The notes under the pieces: model-generated | Databases searched by the model: none | The model's input: only the letters and a program-made list of their open reading frames with translations | What the model was told of the DNA's origin: nothing | Position numbers and translations under genes: made by a program | DNA from: Marinirhabdus sp963799365 | GTDB taxonomy: Bacteria > Bacteroidota > Bacteroidia > Flavobacteriales > Flavobacteriaceae | Length of the DNA: 64,000 bases | Assembly: GCA_963799365.1 (NCBI GenBank) | Contig: CAWCWV010000017.1 | Span: forward strand, 124,001-188,000 | Direction of reading: 5' to 3' | Part shown: positions 44,736 through 52,367 of the stretch, piece by piece | Numbering within the stretch: position 1 is the first letter of the stretch | How the letters are laid out: each line of letters begins with the position of its first letter

Positions 44736-45746
44736 CTATGACACCAACGTGTCTATGGATACAGTGTTTGTTATTTTTGCTGCAATTTGGTAAGGACAGG
44801 CATTTGAAGCGGGCCTTCTGTCTTCCAAATATCCTTTCCACCCATTTTCTACAGTGGTTAATGGAATTCGGATAGATGCTCCACGATCACTTACGCCGTA
44901 TGAAAAGCGATCAATCGATTGTGTCTCATGTAGCCCTGTAAGTCTTTCATTATTCATTGACCCATAATGAGCGATGTGCGCTGCATGATTGTCTTTCAAA
45001 TTGTTTAAAATCATTTCAAAATAATCTGCTCCTCCTTCTGTTCTCATCCTTTCGTTAGAGAAATTGGCATGCATTCCAGATCCATTCCAATCGCCTTTTA
45101 CAGGTTTTGGATGTAGCTCGATTTTTAAACCGTACTTTTCAGCCATTCGATACAATAAATACCTTGAAACGTATAGATCATCGGCAGCATCTTTACTCCC
45201 TTTTCCTAATAGTTGATATTCCCATTGGCCTACCATAACTTCAGCATTTATACCCGTTATATTGAGTCCGCAGTCCAGGCATAGTTCCAGGTGTTCTTCA
45301 ACGAAGTCTCTGGCAACGACATTTTCGGTCCCAATTCCACAATAATATTGTCCTTGTGGAGCTGGAAATCCTTCCTGAGGAAATCCAAGTGGTTTTCCAT
45401 TCTTAGTAATAACATACTCTTGTTCAAAGCCGAACCAAAAATCTTTGATATTTTCATACGAAGCCCGATGATTACTCGAGTGGGGTGTAAGGTCTGGATT
45501 CAGCACTTCACAAAGCACTAAATATCCGTTTTTTCTCCCTGCGTCTTTGTAGACTTTTACAGGTTTCAATACACAATCTGAAGAACTTCCTTCTGCCTGC
45601 TTTGTTGAGCTTCCGTCATACGACCAAAGAGATAAATTCTCTAAAGACGGTGCTTCGTTTAGTTGGACGATTTTTGTTTTACTTCTTAAATTAGCTTCTG
45701 GTTGATACCCATCTAACCAGATGTACTCGCATTTGTAAGTTTCCAT
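44736..45746 (-). CDS. glnA: Glutamine synthetase, eukaryotic-type (GSII)
   Basis: A 336-residue enzyme of the GSII class, shorter than GSI (about 470). Markers: EYIWLDGYQPEANLRSKTK, LSLWSYDGSSTKQAEGSSSD, DFWFGFEQEYVI (metal-binding Glu), GINAEVMVGQWEYQ, DWNGSGMHANFS and the C-terminal SIRIPLTTVENGWKGYLEDRRP with the substrate Arg. It makes glutamine from glutamate, ammonia and ATP in the cytoplasm. It is the first large gene of the operon with glutaminase and amt. GSII lacks the adenylylation control of GSI, so regulation is probably transcriptional. Confidence 0.95.
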   Translation of the reverse strand: METYKCEYIWLDGYQPEANLRSKTKIVQLNEAPSLENLSLWSYDGSSTKQAEGSSSDCVLKPVKVYKDAGRKNGYLVLCEVLNPDLTPHSSNHRASYENIKDFWFGFEQEYVITKNGKPLGFPQEGFPAPQGQYYCGIGTENVVARDFVEEHLELCLDCGLNITGINAEVMVGQWEYQLLGKGSKDAADDLYVSRYLLYRMAEKYGLKIELHPKPVKGDWNGSGMHANFSNERMRTEGGADYFEMILNNLKDNHAAHIAHYGSMNNERLTGLHETQSIDRFSYGVSDRGASIRIPLTTVENGWKGYLEDRRPASNACPYQIAAKITNTVSIDTLVS

Positions 45747-45951
45747 AATAAATTGATTTAAAGTTTATAATTGATTTGTAAAATTTTTGTTTTTGTGCTT
45801 AGTGGAATCTTCTCTTAGAATTCCATTGGCTCCCGATAGTTTGTTTGGGTCTATCTAACTTTGAATATTGGTTTATAATTTTCATAACCATTTTTTAATT
45901 GTTTTTAAATAATAATTTTTTGATTAATGATTCAGATTTTTTAGTAATCAC
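45747..45951. other. Leader between the small peptide gene and glnA
   Basis: A 205-base AT-rich stretch without a visible gene or hairpin of note. Confidence 0.5.
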
Positions 45952-46056
45952 TTAAAATTCTTTTTTCAATTTTTTATTTTCTCTGGTTGAACATACTACC
46001 GCATATAAATACAATAGGATCAGTGCAGCGAAAAACATAATTAATAATAGTATCAT
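45952..46056 (-). CDS. 34-residue single-pass membrane peptide
   Basis: From the ATG at 46056 it encodes a hydrophobic helix (LLLIMFFAALILLYLYAVV) followed by a basic tail CSTRENKKLKKEF and a TAA stop. It is too short for standard gene calling. Support comes from position. The start codon lies 71 bases from the first half-site of a promoter array. In the same array before the BspA-like gene the distance is 70 bases, and a TAnnTTTG -7 box lies between in both cases. It would be the first gene of the nitrogen operon. A regulatory subunit for Amt or the synthetase is possible but not shown. No strong ribosome-binding site is visible, as is usual in this group. Confidence 0.5.
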   Translation of the reverse strand: MILLLIMFFAALILLYLYAVVCSTRENKKLKKEF

Positions 46057-46086
46057 GACTTTGTTTTTATTGAATTAATTTGAATA

Positions 46087-46094
46087 CAAAAGTA
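46087..46094 (-). promoter_or_regulatory. -7 box of the nitrogen operon
   Basis: On the minus strand TACTTTTG fits TAnnTTTG. It lies 31 bases before the ATG of the small peptide gene. The half-site array is directly upstream, where a -33 element would otherwise be, suggesting activator dependence. Confidence 0.6.
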
Positions 46095-46114
46095 TTGTGT
46101 ACAAGGTGGTTAGC

Positions 46115-46193
46115 GTGTAACAAATACGTCGAAAACGTAAACATTTGCGACATGATATTAAGAGAAAAGCGACGTATTATTAAAATTCCGACA
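46115..46193 (-). promoter_or_regulatory. Four-half-site regulator array, nitrogen operon
   Basis: Half-sites with a CGAC core start at 46127 (CGTC variant), 46148, 46170 and 46189 on the plus strand, spaced 21, 22 and 19. The flank GTGTAACAAATACGTC is also shared with the array at 48245-48323, where GTGTCACAAAAACGTC is found. The two arrays line up without gap at an offset of 2130 bases. Direct half-sites about two helical turns apart are typical for AraC-family proteins. Confidence 0.75.
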
Positions 46194-46229
46194 TTTTGTA
46201 TTAAACTGACTATTAGAAAGGTATTTTCC

Positions 46230-46258
46230 AAAAAAAGTGACTCCCTTGAGAGTCACTT
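46230..46258 (-). terminator. Terminator of the BspA-like gene
   Basis: AAGTGACTC / GAGTCACTT stem with 6-base loop; on the minus strand it is followed by a run of seven T, 40 bases after the stop at 46298. Confidence 0.85.
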
Positions 46259-46297
46259 CCTGAAAAACTTACTTAAATAATCGTATTCTAAGCGTTC

Positions 46298-48187
46298 CTA
46301 ATTCTTTACTATTTTCTTGACACTTACGTTCTGACCATCTTCTAAAATTAAGAAGTACATTCCAGAAGAAAAGTGACTTAAGTCTAATTGGATTTTTGAT
46401 CCAATTTGATCTACGCCCATTTTTTTACCATTGAAATCAGTAATAGTCACTCTCACTTCTTTTTGAGTATTTATATTTAATATATCATTAACAGGGTTAG
46501 GATATATGTTAAATACAAGTTCATTATCCTCAATATTGAGTATTTCTTCTACAGAAACGCTAACAATCCAGTCCTGAGTTGTCACTCCATCTTGAGCTAT
46601 CAAATTATATACAACATCATTTGTAAAATCTATTACTTCACCATTTGATGGTAAACTGGTAGCTCCTGTTGATAACGTAAGTACTGGAATTAATATTGAT
46701 ACATCGGTTCCTTCTTCCACCTCAATTTCTACGGTGTGATTTTCAGCATCTATTATTGCGGCTTCAGTTTGTTGAGGCAATTCAAAAGAAAGAATATCCG
46801 GTAGTTCTTCTAAACAGAATTTCCCGGCATCGGTAACAGTCCAATTGAAGCTATCCATAAGCAAGCTTCTTGCATCTTCCGCCTCGCAAAATGTGGTTTG
46901 TTGTGCACCGAGCACCACATTGTTCTGTAGAGTTGGTAAATTTGCCCAACCTATTAAGATTGAATCATAGTTTTGGGAGCTTAGGCCAGATGAGTCGAAT
47001 ATATTTGCCATATCGGTAACATTAGACACATCCCAAAGAGAGAGGTCTTTATTGAAATCTGGAGCTTGTACAAACATACTGTTGAGAATTGTAGCACTTT
47101 CCGTGTTCCAATTAGAGATGTTCTGATTAAAAACTTCGGCATTTTGAAACATAAAAGCAAATGTGTCCACTGCACCTACGTCCCAACTACTTATATCAGC
47201 ATTAAACAGGATGGCATTGGAAAACATGCCTTGCATATTAGTGACGTTGGAAACATTCCAGCTATTCAGCTGTTGGTTAAAACTCGTGGCAAACCTGAAC
47301 ATGTCTCGCATCTTTGTGGCTTCTCCGGTGGCCCATGCGCTAATGTCCCGATTAAATGCAGAGGCAAACATAAACATGGCCTGAAAATTACGCCCAGTAT
47401 CCACTGCCCAGTTTTGGATATTGCCATTAAAGGCTTCCGCACTTTGAAACATACGGCTGAAGTCCACTATTGTAGAAACATCCCAATGGTTGAGATCATC
47501 ATTGAAGACAGTCGCATTTTGGAACATGTTGCGTAGCGATGTCGCTTGGCTTAAATCGGGTGCGTCTATGGCTGAAAAAACAACTTGATCCCAATTCTTG
47601 AAACTTTCAAACATGGTTTTCCATTGGATATCAACCCATTTTAGGACATCAAGAAGTTGCGTAATGTCATTTGCCTCAAAATGGGGGAATGCTCCATTAA
47701 TTTCTAATTGGTATCGTCCCGGCTCATCAAATTCGGTTAAAAAATCATTACCATCGGCATCGGTATGTGTACCAGATGTTATTGTATTTCCAGTATCATC
47801 TGTCCAGATATATTGAAAATTGTAATCAAAACTTGGATTTAATTTGAGGCTGTGTAAATCGGTAATGTCCCAAGTTGTAATAAAGCTTGGGCCCGTGACT
47901 TTCGCAGTATATTCTTTTGTAAATCCCTCAGATAATGTTAGCGTATAGGATACTGGTGCCGAAAAATCTTGTATGCCCGTAAGGCTAGTAATGTTTTTCC
48001 CATTAACATTCAGCCTGTTTACACCACTAATGTTTGCGGTACGCACTTGCCCGTCCAACACATCGTCGTGGCCTAAATCGATAAGGGCTTGTTCAAAGTT
48101 GGGGTCTGGAATTAGTGTCTGTTGTGCCGAGGCTTTTGTTAAGCCAAGAATTCCCATAAGGGATAAAAGTAATAGTGCTGCTTTCAT
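46298..48187 (-). CDS. BspA-like (DUF285) surface protein with T9SS sorting domain
   Basis: A 629-residue protein with a signal peptide (ALLLLSLMGILGLTKASAQQ). The central region has about nine DUF285/BspA-type repeats built on MF..A..FN..I..W.VS.V.....MF (for example MFQNATVFNDDLNHWDVS, MFRFATSFNQQLNSWNVS). A beta-rich domain follows (EVEEGTDVSILIPVLTLSTGA). The C-terminal type A sorting domain (NIYPNPVNDILNIN to QNVSVKKIVKN) directs type IX secretion. BspA proteins bind host or surface ligands. Here the promoter shares its regulator array with the nitrogen operon, so the two are probably co-regulated. Confidence 0.88.
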   Translation of the reverse strand: MKAALLLLSLMGILGLTKASAQQTLIPDPNFEQALIDLGHDDVLDGQVRTANISGVNRLNVNGKNITSLTGIQDFSAPVSYTLTLSEGFTKEYTAKVTGPSFITTWDITDLHSLKLNPSFDYNFQYIWTDDTGNTITSGTHTDADGNDFLTEFDEPGRYQLEINGAFPHFEANDITQLLDVLKWVDIQWKTMFESFKNWDQVVFSAIDAPDLSQATSLRNMFQNATVFNDDLNHWDVSTIVDFSRMFQSAEAFNGNIQNWAVDTGRNFQAMFMFASAFNRDISAWATGEATKMRDMFRFATSFNQQLNSWNVSNVTNMQGMFSNAILFNADISSWDVGAVDTFAFMFQNAEVFNQNISNWNTESATILNSMFVQAPDFNKDLSLWDVSNVTDMANIFDSSGLSSQNYDSILIGWANLPTLQNNVVLGAQQTTFCEAEDARSLLMDSFNWTVTDAGKFCLEELPDILSFELPQQTEAAIIDAENHTVEIEVEEGTDVSILIPVLTLSTGATSLPSNGEVIDFTNDVVYNLIAQDGVTTQDWIVSVSVEEILNIEDNELVFNIYPNPVNDILNINTQKEVRVTITDFNGKKMGVDQIGSKIQLDLSHFSSGMYFLILEDGQNVSVKKIVKN

Positions 48188-48215
48188 TATAATAAATTTT
48201 ATATGTTATTTGCAG

Positions 48216-48223
48216 CAAAAATA
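48216..48223 (-). promoter_or_regulatory. -7 box of the BspA-like gene
   Basis: TATTTTTG on the minus strand (TAnnTTTG), 29 bases before the start codon and 41 from the first half-site, matching the geometry at 46087. Confidence 0.6.
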
Positions 48224-48244
48224 ACGTGGGAAAGTACCTGAAGG

Positions 48245-48323
48245 GTGTCACAAAAACGTCAAATGATTTAATATTTACGACAACGAAGTATTACAAAAAC
48301 GACAGCATGGGAGATTTACGACA
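48245..48323 (-). promoter_or_regulatory. Four-half-site regulator array, BspA-like gene
   Basis: CGAC-core half-sites start at 48257 (CGTC variant), 48278, 48300 and 48319, spaced 21, 22 and 19, the same as at 46127-46193. Typical sequences are ATTTACGACA and AAAAACGACA. The array fills the gap between the stop of the AraC-type fusion gene and the BspA-like start. Confidence 0.78.
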
Positions 48324-48337
48324 CAAACTTAAGGTAT

Positions 48338-50002
48338 TTATTTTTGAAATAAATTTGAAGGGGTTACGCCAAATTCTTTTTTAAAGGATTTCGAGAAATA
48401 AGAAGGATTTGAAAACCCTGTCTGGTAGGCAACTTCAGAAATATTGTAGGTATTCTCAAGTAACAATTCTTTAGCGCGGTGCAACCTCACAGAAGATATT
48501 AATTGATTTGGCGATTTATTAGTAATAGCTTTTATCTTTCGTTGTACCTGGCGTTCGCTTATTCCCATTTCGGCACATAATGATTCCACTCCAAATAATT
48601 CGTTGTCCATATTGGCATCAATATGCTGTAACACATCTTCTAGGAAAGAATCGTTTTTAGAATGTTGTATACTACGTTCATTGGAGACCAAGTCTCCATC
48701 CATCCTAGCACTATCCTTAATGTCAAAAAGCGAAAGTACCTCTCTGGTATTTGGGTTTAAAAAAGATTTATAAGGAGTAATGTGTAAACCTGCACCGGAT
48801 AATAAAAATTTTATCGTTTCGGTAGCTAGAACTTGATTGGAGTTTACCTGATCGAGTAGCTCTTTAATATATAGTTGGGTTTTGCTGCTTATAAAATGAA
48901 TCTCGTCTACCGCAACTTCTCTAATATGAATCCCAATGGCAAGTTGCACACCCTCAGTATTTACTGCATCTATGAGCTCTATGGAGCAGTGAACGGCTTT
49001 GCTGGGTCCTTCAAAAGCAGCAATGAACATATCTTTTTCATAACTGATCATTACACCCCTATACTGCGTCACGTATTGATCTATAAGGTTTTTTAACCTT
49101 TCACTTTCAGTAGTATTTGAAATACGCGCGGCGACAATGGTATACAACTGCTCTTCATAGTTACGTATAGGTTTTACGTTAAGAATAAAAGCCTTCATTT
49201 GGCTTAAAACTTCTTTGGTATTTCCTACCCAAAACAAATGATCGTTCCCATCAAACTCTACGAATTTGGCGCCTTGAATATGATCAGCTATAAACTTGCC
49301 CTCTTCTATTTTAACATCTATATCATGTGTTCGTTGCATGATCAATGTAGGCACCTTGATAGAACCTAGAATATCGATTATATCAACTTGTGTGTTCATC
49401 TTTGTAAGTACCATTGCTGCACTAGGGCTTGCTCCCGACCGTAAATAATTTGCCAACCAACCCATAAATTCGGTATCGTTGGCTTTAGAGGGTGCCAGCG
49501 ACTCCAGATTCATGTCTCCACTTCCCCAGCTGTTTTCAATCATATCGTAAACACCCTGACGCTCTTCATCTGTTGGAGCCCACGGATAATGCTTTGAATA
49601 CCTGCGCTTGGCAAATATCCCAAAGGTAATAAGTGAAATAGTCCTATTAGGGTAAGTTGCCGCAAATAGAGCCGATACCGACCCACCTTCAGAATGCCCA
49701 AACAATACGGCTTTTTTCGAACCTACCGCATCCATCACAGCACGAATATCGTCCATTCTTTCTTCCAAAGTGGAAAGTTCAACAACCCTATCAGAAAGTC
49801 CTGTTCCTCGTTTGTCGAAAAGGATAACCCTTGAGATTTTGCCTAACTCTTGCAAAAAATCCACCAGTTCGGGACAATTCCACATCCAATCGATATTTGA
49901 AACCCAACCAGGTATGTATACCAAATCTACCAAACCCGATCCGAATACCTGATATGCGATATTGATACGACCACTTTTGGTATATTGAGTATTTGGTTTC
50001 AT
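48338..50002 (-). CDS. Alpha/beta-hydrolase - cyclase-like - AraC fusion regulator
   Basis: A 554-residue protein in three parts. Residues 1-270 form an alpha/beta-hydrolase with the nucleophile Ser in LFGHSEGGSVSAL, a possible Asp in QRTHDIDVK and His in FDGNDHLFW, so the triad may be intact. Residues about 285-420 resemble a class III nucleotide cyclase (YRGVMISYEKDMFIAAFEGPSKAVHCSIELIDAV, VQLAIGIHIREV). The metal-binding Asp motif is missing, so it is probably inactive. Residues about 450-554 are an AraC helix-turn-helix pair (CAEMGISERQVQRKIKAI; ISEVAYQTGFSNPSYFSKSF). It could sense a small hydrophobic ligand or ester and control the nearby arrays. This link is an inference. Confidence 0.85.
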   Translation of the reverse strand: MKPNTQYTKSGRINIAYQVFGSGLVDLVYIPGWVSNIDWMWNCPELVDFLQELGKISRVILFDKRGTGLSDRVVELSTLEERMDDIRAVMDAVGSKKAVLFGHSEGGSVSALFAATYPNRTISLITFGIFAKRRYSKHYPWAPTDEERQGVYDMIENSWGSGDMNLESLAPSKANDTEFMGWLANYLRSGASPSAAMVLTKMNTQVDIIDILGSIKVPTLIMQRTHDIDVKIEEGKFIADHIQGAKFVEFDGNDHLFWVGNTKEVLSQMKAFILNVKPIRNYEEQLYTIVAARISNTTESERLKNLIDQYVTQYRGVMISYEKDMFIAAFEGPSKAVHCSIELIDAVNTEGVQLAIGIHIREVAVDEIHFISSKTQLYIKELLDQVNSNQVLATETIKFLLSGAGLHITPYKSFLNPNTREVLSLFDIKDSARMDGDLVSNERSIQHSKNDSFLEDVLQHIDANMDNELFGVESLCAEMGISERQVQRKIKAITNKSPNQLISSVRLHRAKELLLENTYNISEVAYQTGFSNPSYFSKSFKKEFGVTPSNLFQK

Positions 50003-50271
50003 AGAAGTAATATAATAGATAGGTTCATAGTATAGGCTAGCTTACAAACATAAAGTTATTTTAAGTATTGAAATTGATGCTTTTTTATGGGCTATCCTCT
50101 ATTATTTATAATCAAAGATACTTGTTATCTAATTTAATTTGAAATAAATATCATTTTCGTTAGAGTACACAATATTGTATTGCTTTTGATTTCATATATT
50201 TTTTTAGTTGAAAGCTTTTCCTAGAATCCTACTTACGCTTGGGGAGTAGTGGGAATGGGTTGGAACGTGGT

Positions 50272-51345
50272 TTAATTTTTTAAAACCTCAACTAATTTCA
50301 CATTTAGATAAAGATTTTCTACTCCTACTTTTTGCGATTTTAAAATTCCAATTTTTTCAAGTTCATTTAGATATTCGGCAGCGGTTTGTCGCTTTGCAAT
50401 ACCGCTATCTACTAAATATTTTACTTTACAATAGGGCTGTTCAAATAACAGTTCAATTAACTCTTTGGAATAGACGCGCGTAGGTAGATGATCTTTTGCT
50501 AGCTGAATTGTTTCTTGCATCAACTGGTTGATAGAGTTTATTTTATCTAAAGTATATTGAGCAGTTTCTTCTATACCCTTTAGCATAAAGAGAATCCAAG
50601 TTTCCCAAGCTGACTTTTCTGTAACATTTCTAAGATTTGTATAATAGTCATTTTTATTCTCGATGATGTATTTGCTTAAATAAAGAATTGGTGTATCTAA
50701 AAGTCCTTTCTCGACAATATATAGCATATTGATCACTCTACCTGTTCTACCATTACCATCAAAGAAAGGATGTATGGCTTCAAATTGGTAATGCATTATA
50801 GCCAACTTAATAAGAGAATCGATATCATTTTCTGTGTGAATAAAATCTTCAAGGTTCTTTAATAGATTTCGAATTACAGCGTCACCTTCCGGCGGGGTAT
50901 ATATCGTTTTATTATTACTCGTTATAGTAGTTCCTGGTGCATTTCTTATACTAGAACCGTTCTCCTTTATCGTCTGTACAATCTTAATAAATGAATTGGT
51001 TGATAGGGGTTTTTTATTCAAATCATTATAACCTTCCCAAAGTGCTTGGCGATACCTTAAAACTTCTTTGGTCTGCGCATCTGTTGAAGAAATATTAGAA
51101 GAGAACGCTTTGTATAGTGTATCCTGAGTCGTCACTATATTTTCAATTTCGGAACTATCCTTCGCCTCTTGTAATGTAATGGCGTTTACAAGCATTGACT
51201 GATTGGGAATTTCATCTGCGCGTCCTTTTAGTTCTGCCAGTATTTTATTGGAAGCTATCGCCTGTTTTAGTATTTTTTTTGTTTCTACCTCAACATTTGG
51301 GGGCAATAATGGGAGTTCGTTATAGGGTTTTTCAGGATTGTACAT
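50272..51345 (-). CDS. Fic family protein, copy 1
   Basis: About 357 residues from the ATG at 51345; a TTG start at 51366 is possible but would overlap operator sites. It has a Fic_N-type region, the inhibitory helix motif SSEIEN (S-x-x-x-E-N, class II), the active-site loop HPFFDGNGRTGR and a C-terminal winged helix (YLVDSGIAKRQTAAEYLNELEKIG). Fic proteins transfer AMP or other groups to target proteins; the HTH suggests control of its own gene. A copy that differs in only a few residues is at 53252-54325. It is the last gene before attR of the island. Confidence 0.93.
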   Translation of the reverse strand: MYNPEKPYNELPLLPPNVEVETKKILKQAIASNKILAELKGRADEIPNQSMLVNAITLQEAKDSSEIENIVTTQDTLYKAFSSNISSTDAQTKEVLRYRQALWEGYNDLNKKPLSTNSFIKIVQTIKENGSSIRNAPGTTITSNNKTIYTPPEGDAVIRNLLKNLEDFIHTENDIDSLIKLAIMHYQFEAIHPFFDGNGRTGRVINMLYIVEKGLLDTPILYLSKYIIENKNDYYTNLRNVTEKSAWETWILFMLKGIEETAQYTLDKINSINQLMQETIQLAKDHLPTRVYSKELIELLFEQPYCKVKYLVDSGIAKRQTAAEYLNELEKIGILKSQKVGVENLYLNVKLVEVLKN

Positions 51346-51349
51346 AGTA

Positions 51350-51426
51350 TCGACATTTAGAAGCAACTATGTCGACGGTATCGACACATTACAAATATAT
51401 GTCGAAATATTCTAATTTTATCGACA
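51350..51426 (-). promoter_or_regulatory. Cluster of five TCGACA/TGTCGA half-sites upstream of fic copy 1
   Basis: TCGACA at 51350, 51381 and 51421; TGTCGA at 51370 and 51400. ATATGTCGA and TCGACATAT form a wide inverted repeat (51398-51429), and TGTCGACGGTATCGACA a compact one. Such clusters suit autoregulation by the HTH of the Fic protein. Confidence 0.65.
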
Positions 51427-51429
51427 TAT

Positions 51430-51684
51430 ATAGTTTTTGTCTATGTTCATTCAATTTGAGTGTTCATCGTCACTGAACATATTAAAGAATTGAACACAGA
51501 AATTTCGTAGGTTAATTCTCAACTAGCAAATTACAAATCAAAAATTAATTTTTGATTTGATGCATTTTGAGATATTAATCTCAAAAAATCCTCCCAAATG
51601 TTAAAAAGTCACCTATTCGGTGCGCACGAAAAACAGATATCTTGGAACCCCCTATTCACAGTACATTTAGTAGTAAAGTTCTGG
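51430..51684. other. Right end of the island, with an exact copy of the left-end repeat
   Basis: No gene. TAAAAAGTCACCTATTCGG plus TGCGCAC at 51602-51627 repeats 36282-36307 exactly. It ends 57 bases before the first attR-like copy. This is the counterpart of the arm-type site at the left end. Confidence 0.6.
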
Positions 51685-52150
51685 TCCCTCCGGCTCCACG
51701 ATCACTCACAACTGCGTTGTGGATGAAAACTATAAAATCCCAACAAGCTCGCTTGATTGGGATTTTTTGTTTTTAGACACCTGGCTTGTAAAGGCAGGCA
51801 GTTGTAATTGCAGAACAGGTGCCATTAGGGATCATATTTTTATAATCCCTCCGGCTCCACTTAAAAAGCCACCTTCGGGTGGCTTTTCTCGTTTCACCTT
51901 CAGGATTCGAGCGCCAACACGCCAGCTCGCCCGTTCGCTAAAAATGTCCACAGGACATTTTTTTAACGCTCCGTCGTCTCCGGCTCCACGATCACTCACA
52001 ACTGCGTTGTGGATGAAAACTATAAAATCCCAACAAGCTCGCTTGATTGGGATTTTTTGTTTTTAGACACCTGGCTTGTAAAGGCTGGCAGTTGTAATTG
52101 CAGAACAGGTGCCATTAGGGATCATATTTTTATAATCCCTCCGGCTCCAC
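51685..52150 (+). repeat. attR cluster: four ssrA-end copies enclosing mini-cassettes
   Basis: CTCCGGCTCCAC ends at 51699, 51860, 51989 and 52150. The block 51688-51860 (173 bases) is repeated at 51978-52150 with one base changed. Each block holds CACAAC-TGC-GTTGTG, a terminator-like hairpin AAAATCCCAA / TTGGGATTTT with T-run (51734-51768 and 52024-52058) and, before the att core, AGGGAT / ATCCCT mimicking the tmRNA T-arm. The 117-base block between them has two more hairpins with T-runs (51864-51887; 51941-51964). No protein-coding gene is seen. Confidence 0.85.
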
Positions 52151-52154
52151 CTTC

Positions 52155-52202
52155 GCCCTCTGAAGCTTTGCAATTTTCAGCAAAGTGAAGGAGGGCTTTT
52201 TT
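52155..52202 (+). terminator. Terminator after the last att copy
   Basis: GCCCTC / GAGGGC outer stem and CTTTGC / GCAAAG inner stem, followed by T6. It starts five bases after the last ssrA-end copy, so it may be the original terminator of ssrA, moved away by the insertions. Confidence 0.7.
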
Positions 52203-52367
52203 ATGCAGTTACTTGTAATAAATTGTAGGACAGGGCTTCGGTGGACGCAGTCCATCATAGATGTTAAAACTTCATTTTTCCTACCTTTTCATTCATCTTA
52301 TACTACCTATTGAATAGTCTAAAATTCATTACTTTTAATTTTCATAACTATTTAAAAATCAATTATT

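Noticed and set aside
46080..46280. 66-codon plus-strand frame
   Set aside because: It covers the regulator array and the terminator of the BspA-like gene, and the product looks random.
47066..47536. 156-codon antisense frame inside the BspA-like gene
   Set aside because: A by-product of the repeated coding sequence on the other strand.
36185..51684. Prophage
   Set aside because: No capsid, portal, terminase or tail genes; only an integrase and a mobilization-like protein. It fits a genomic island.
51719..52066. Open frame of 115 codons across the att cluster
   Set aside because: It runs through duplicated hairpins and att copies, and the start and end of the product repeat each other because the DNA is duplicated. 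No protein features.
51685..52150. tRNA genes
   Set aside because: Only the T-arm and acceptor end are present; D-arm and anticodon arm are missing. These are att copies of the ssrA end.
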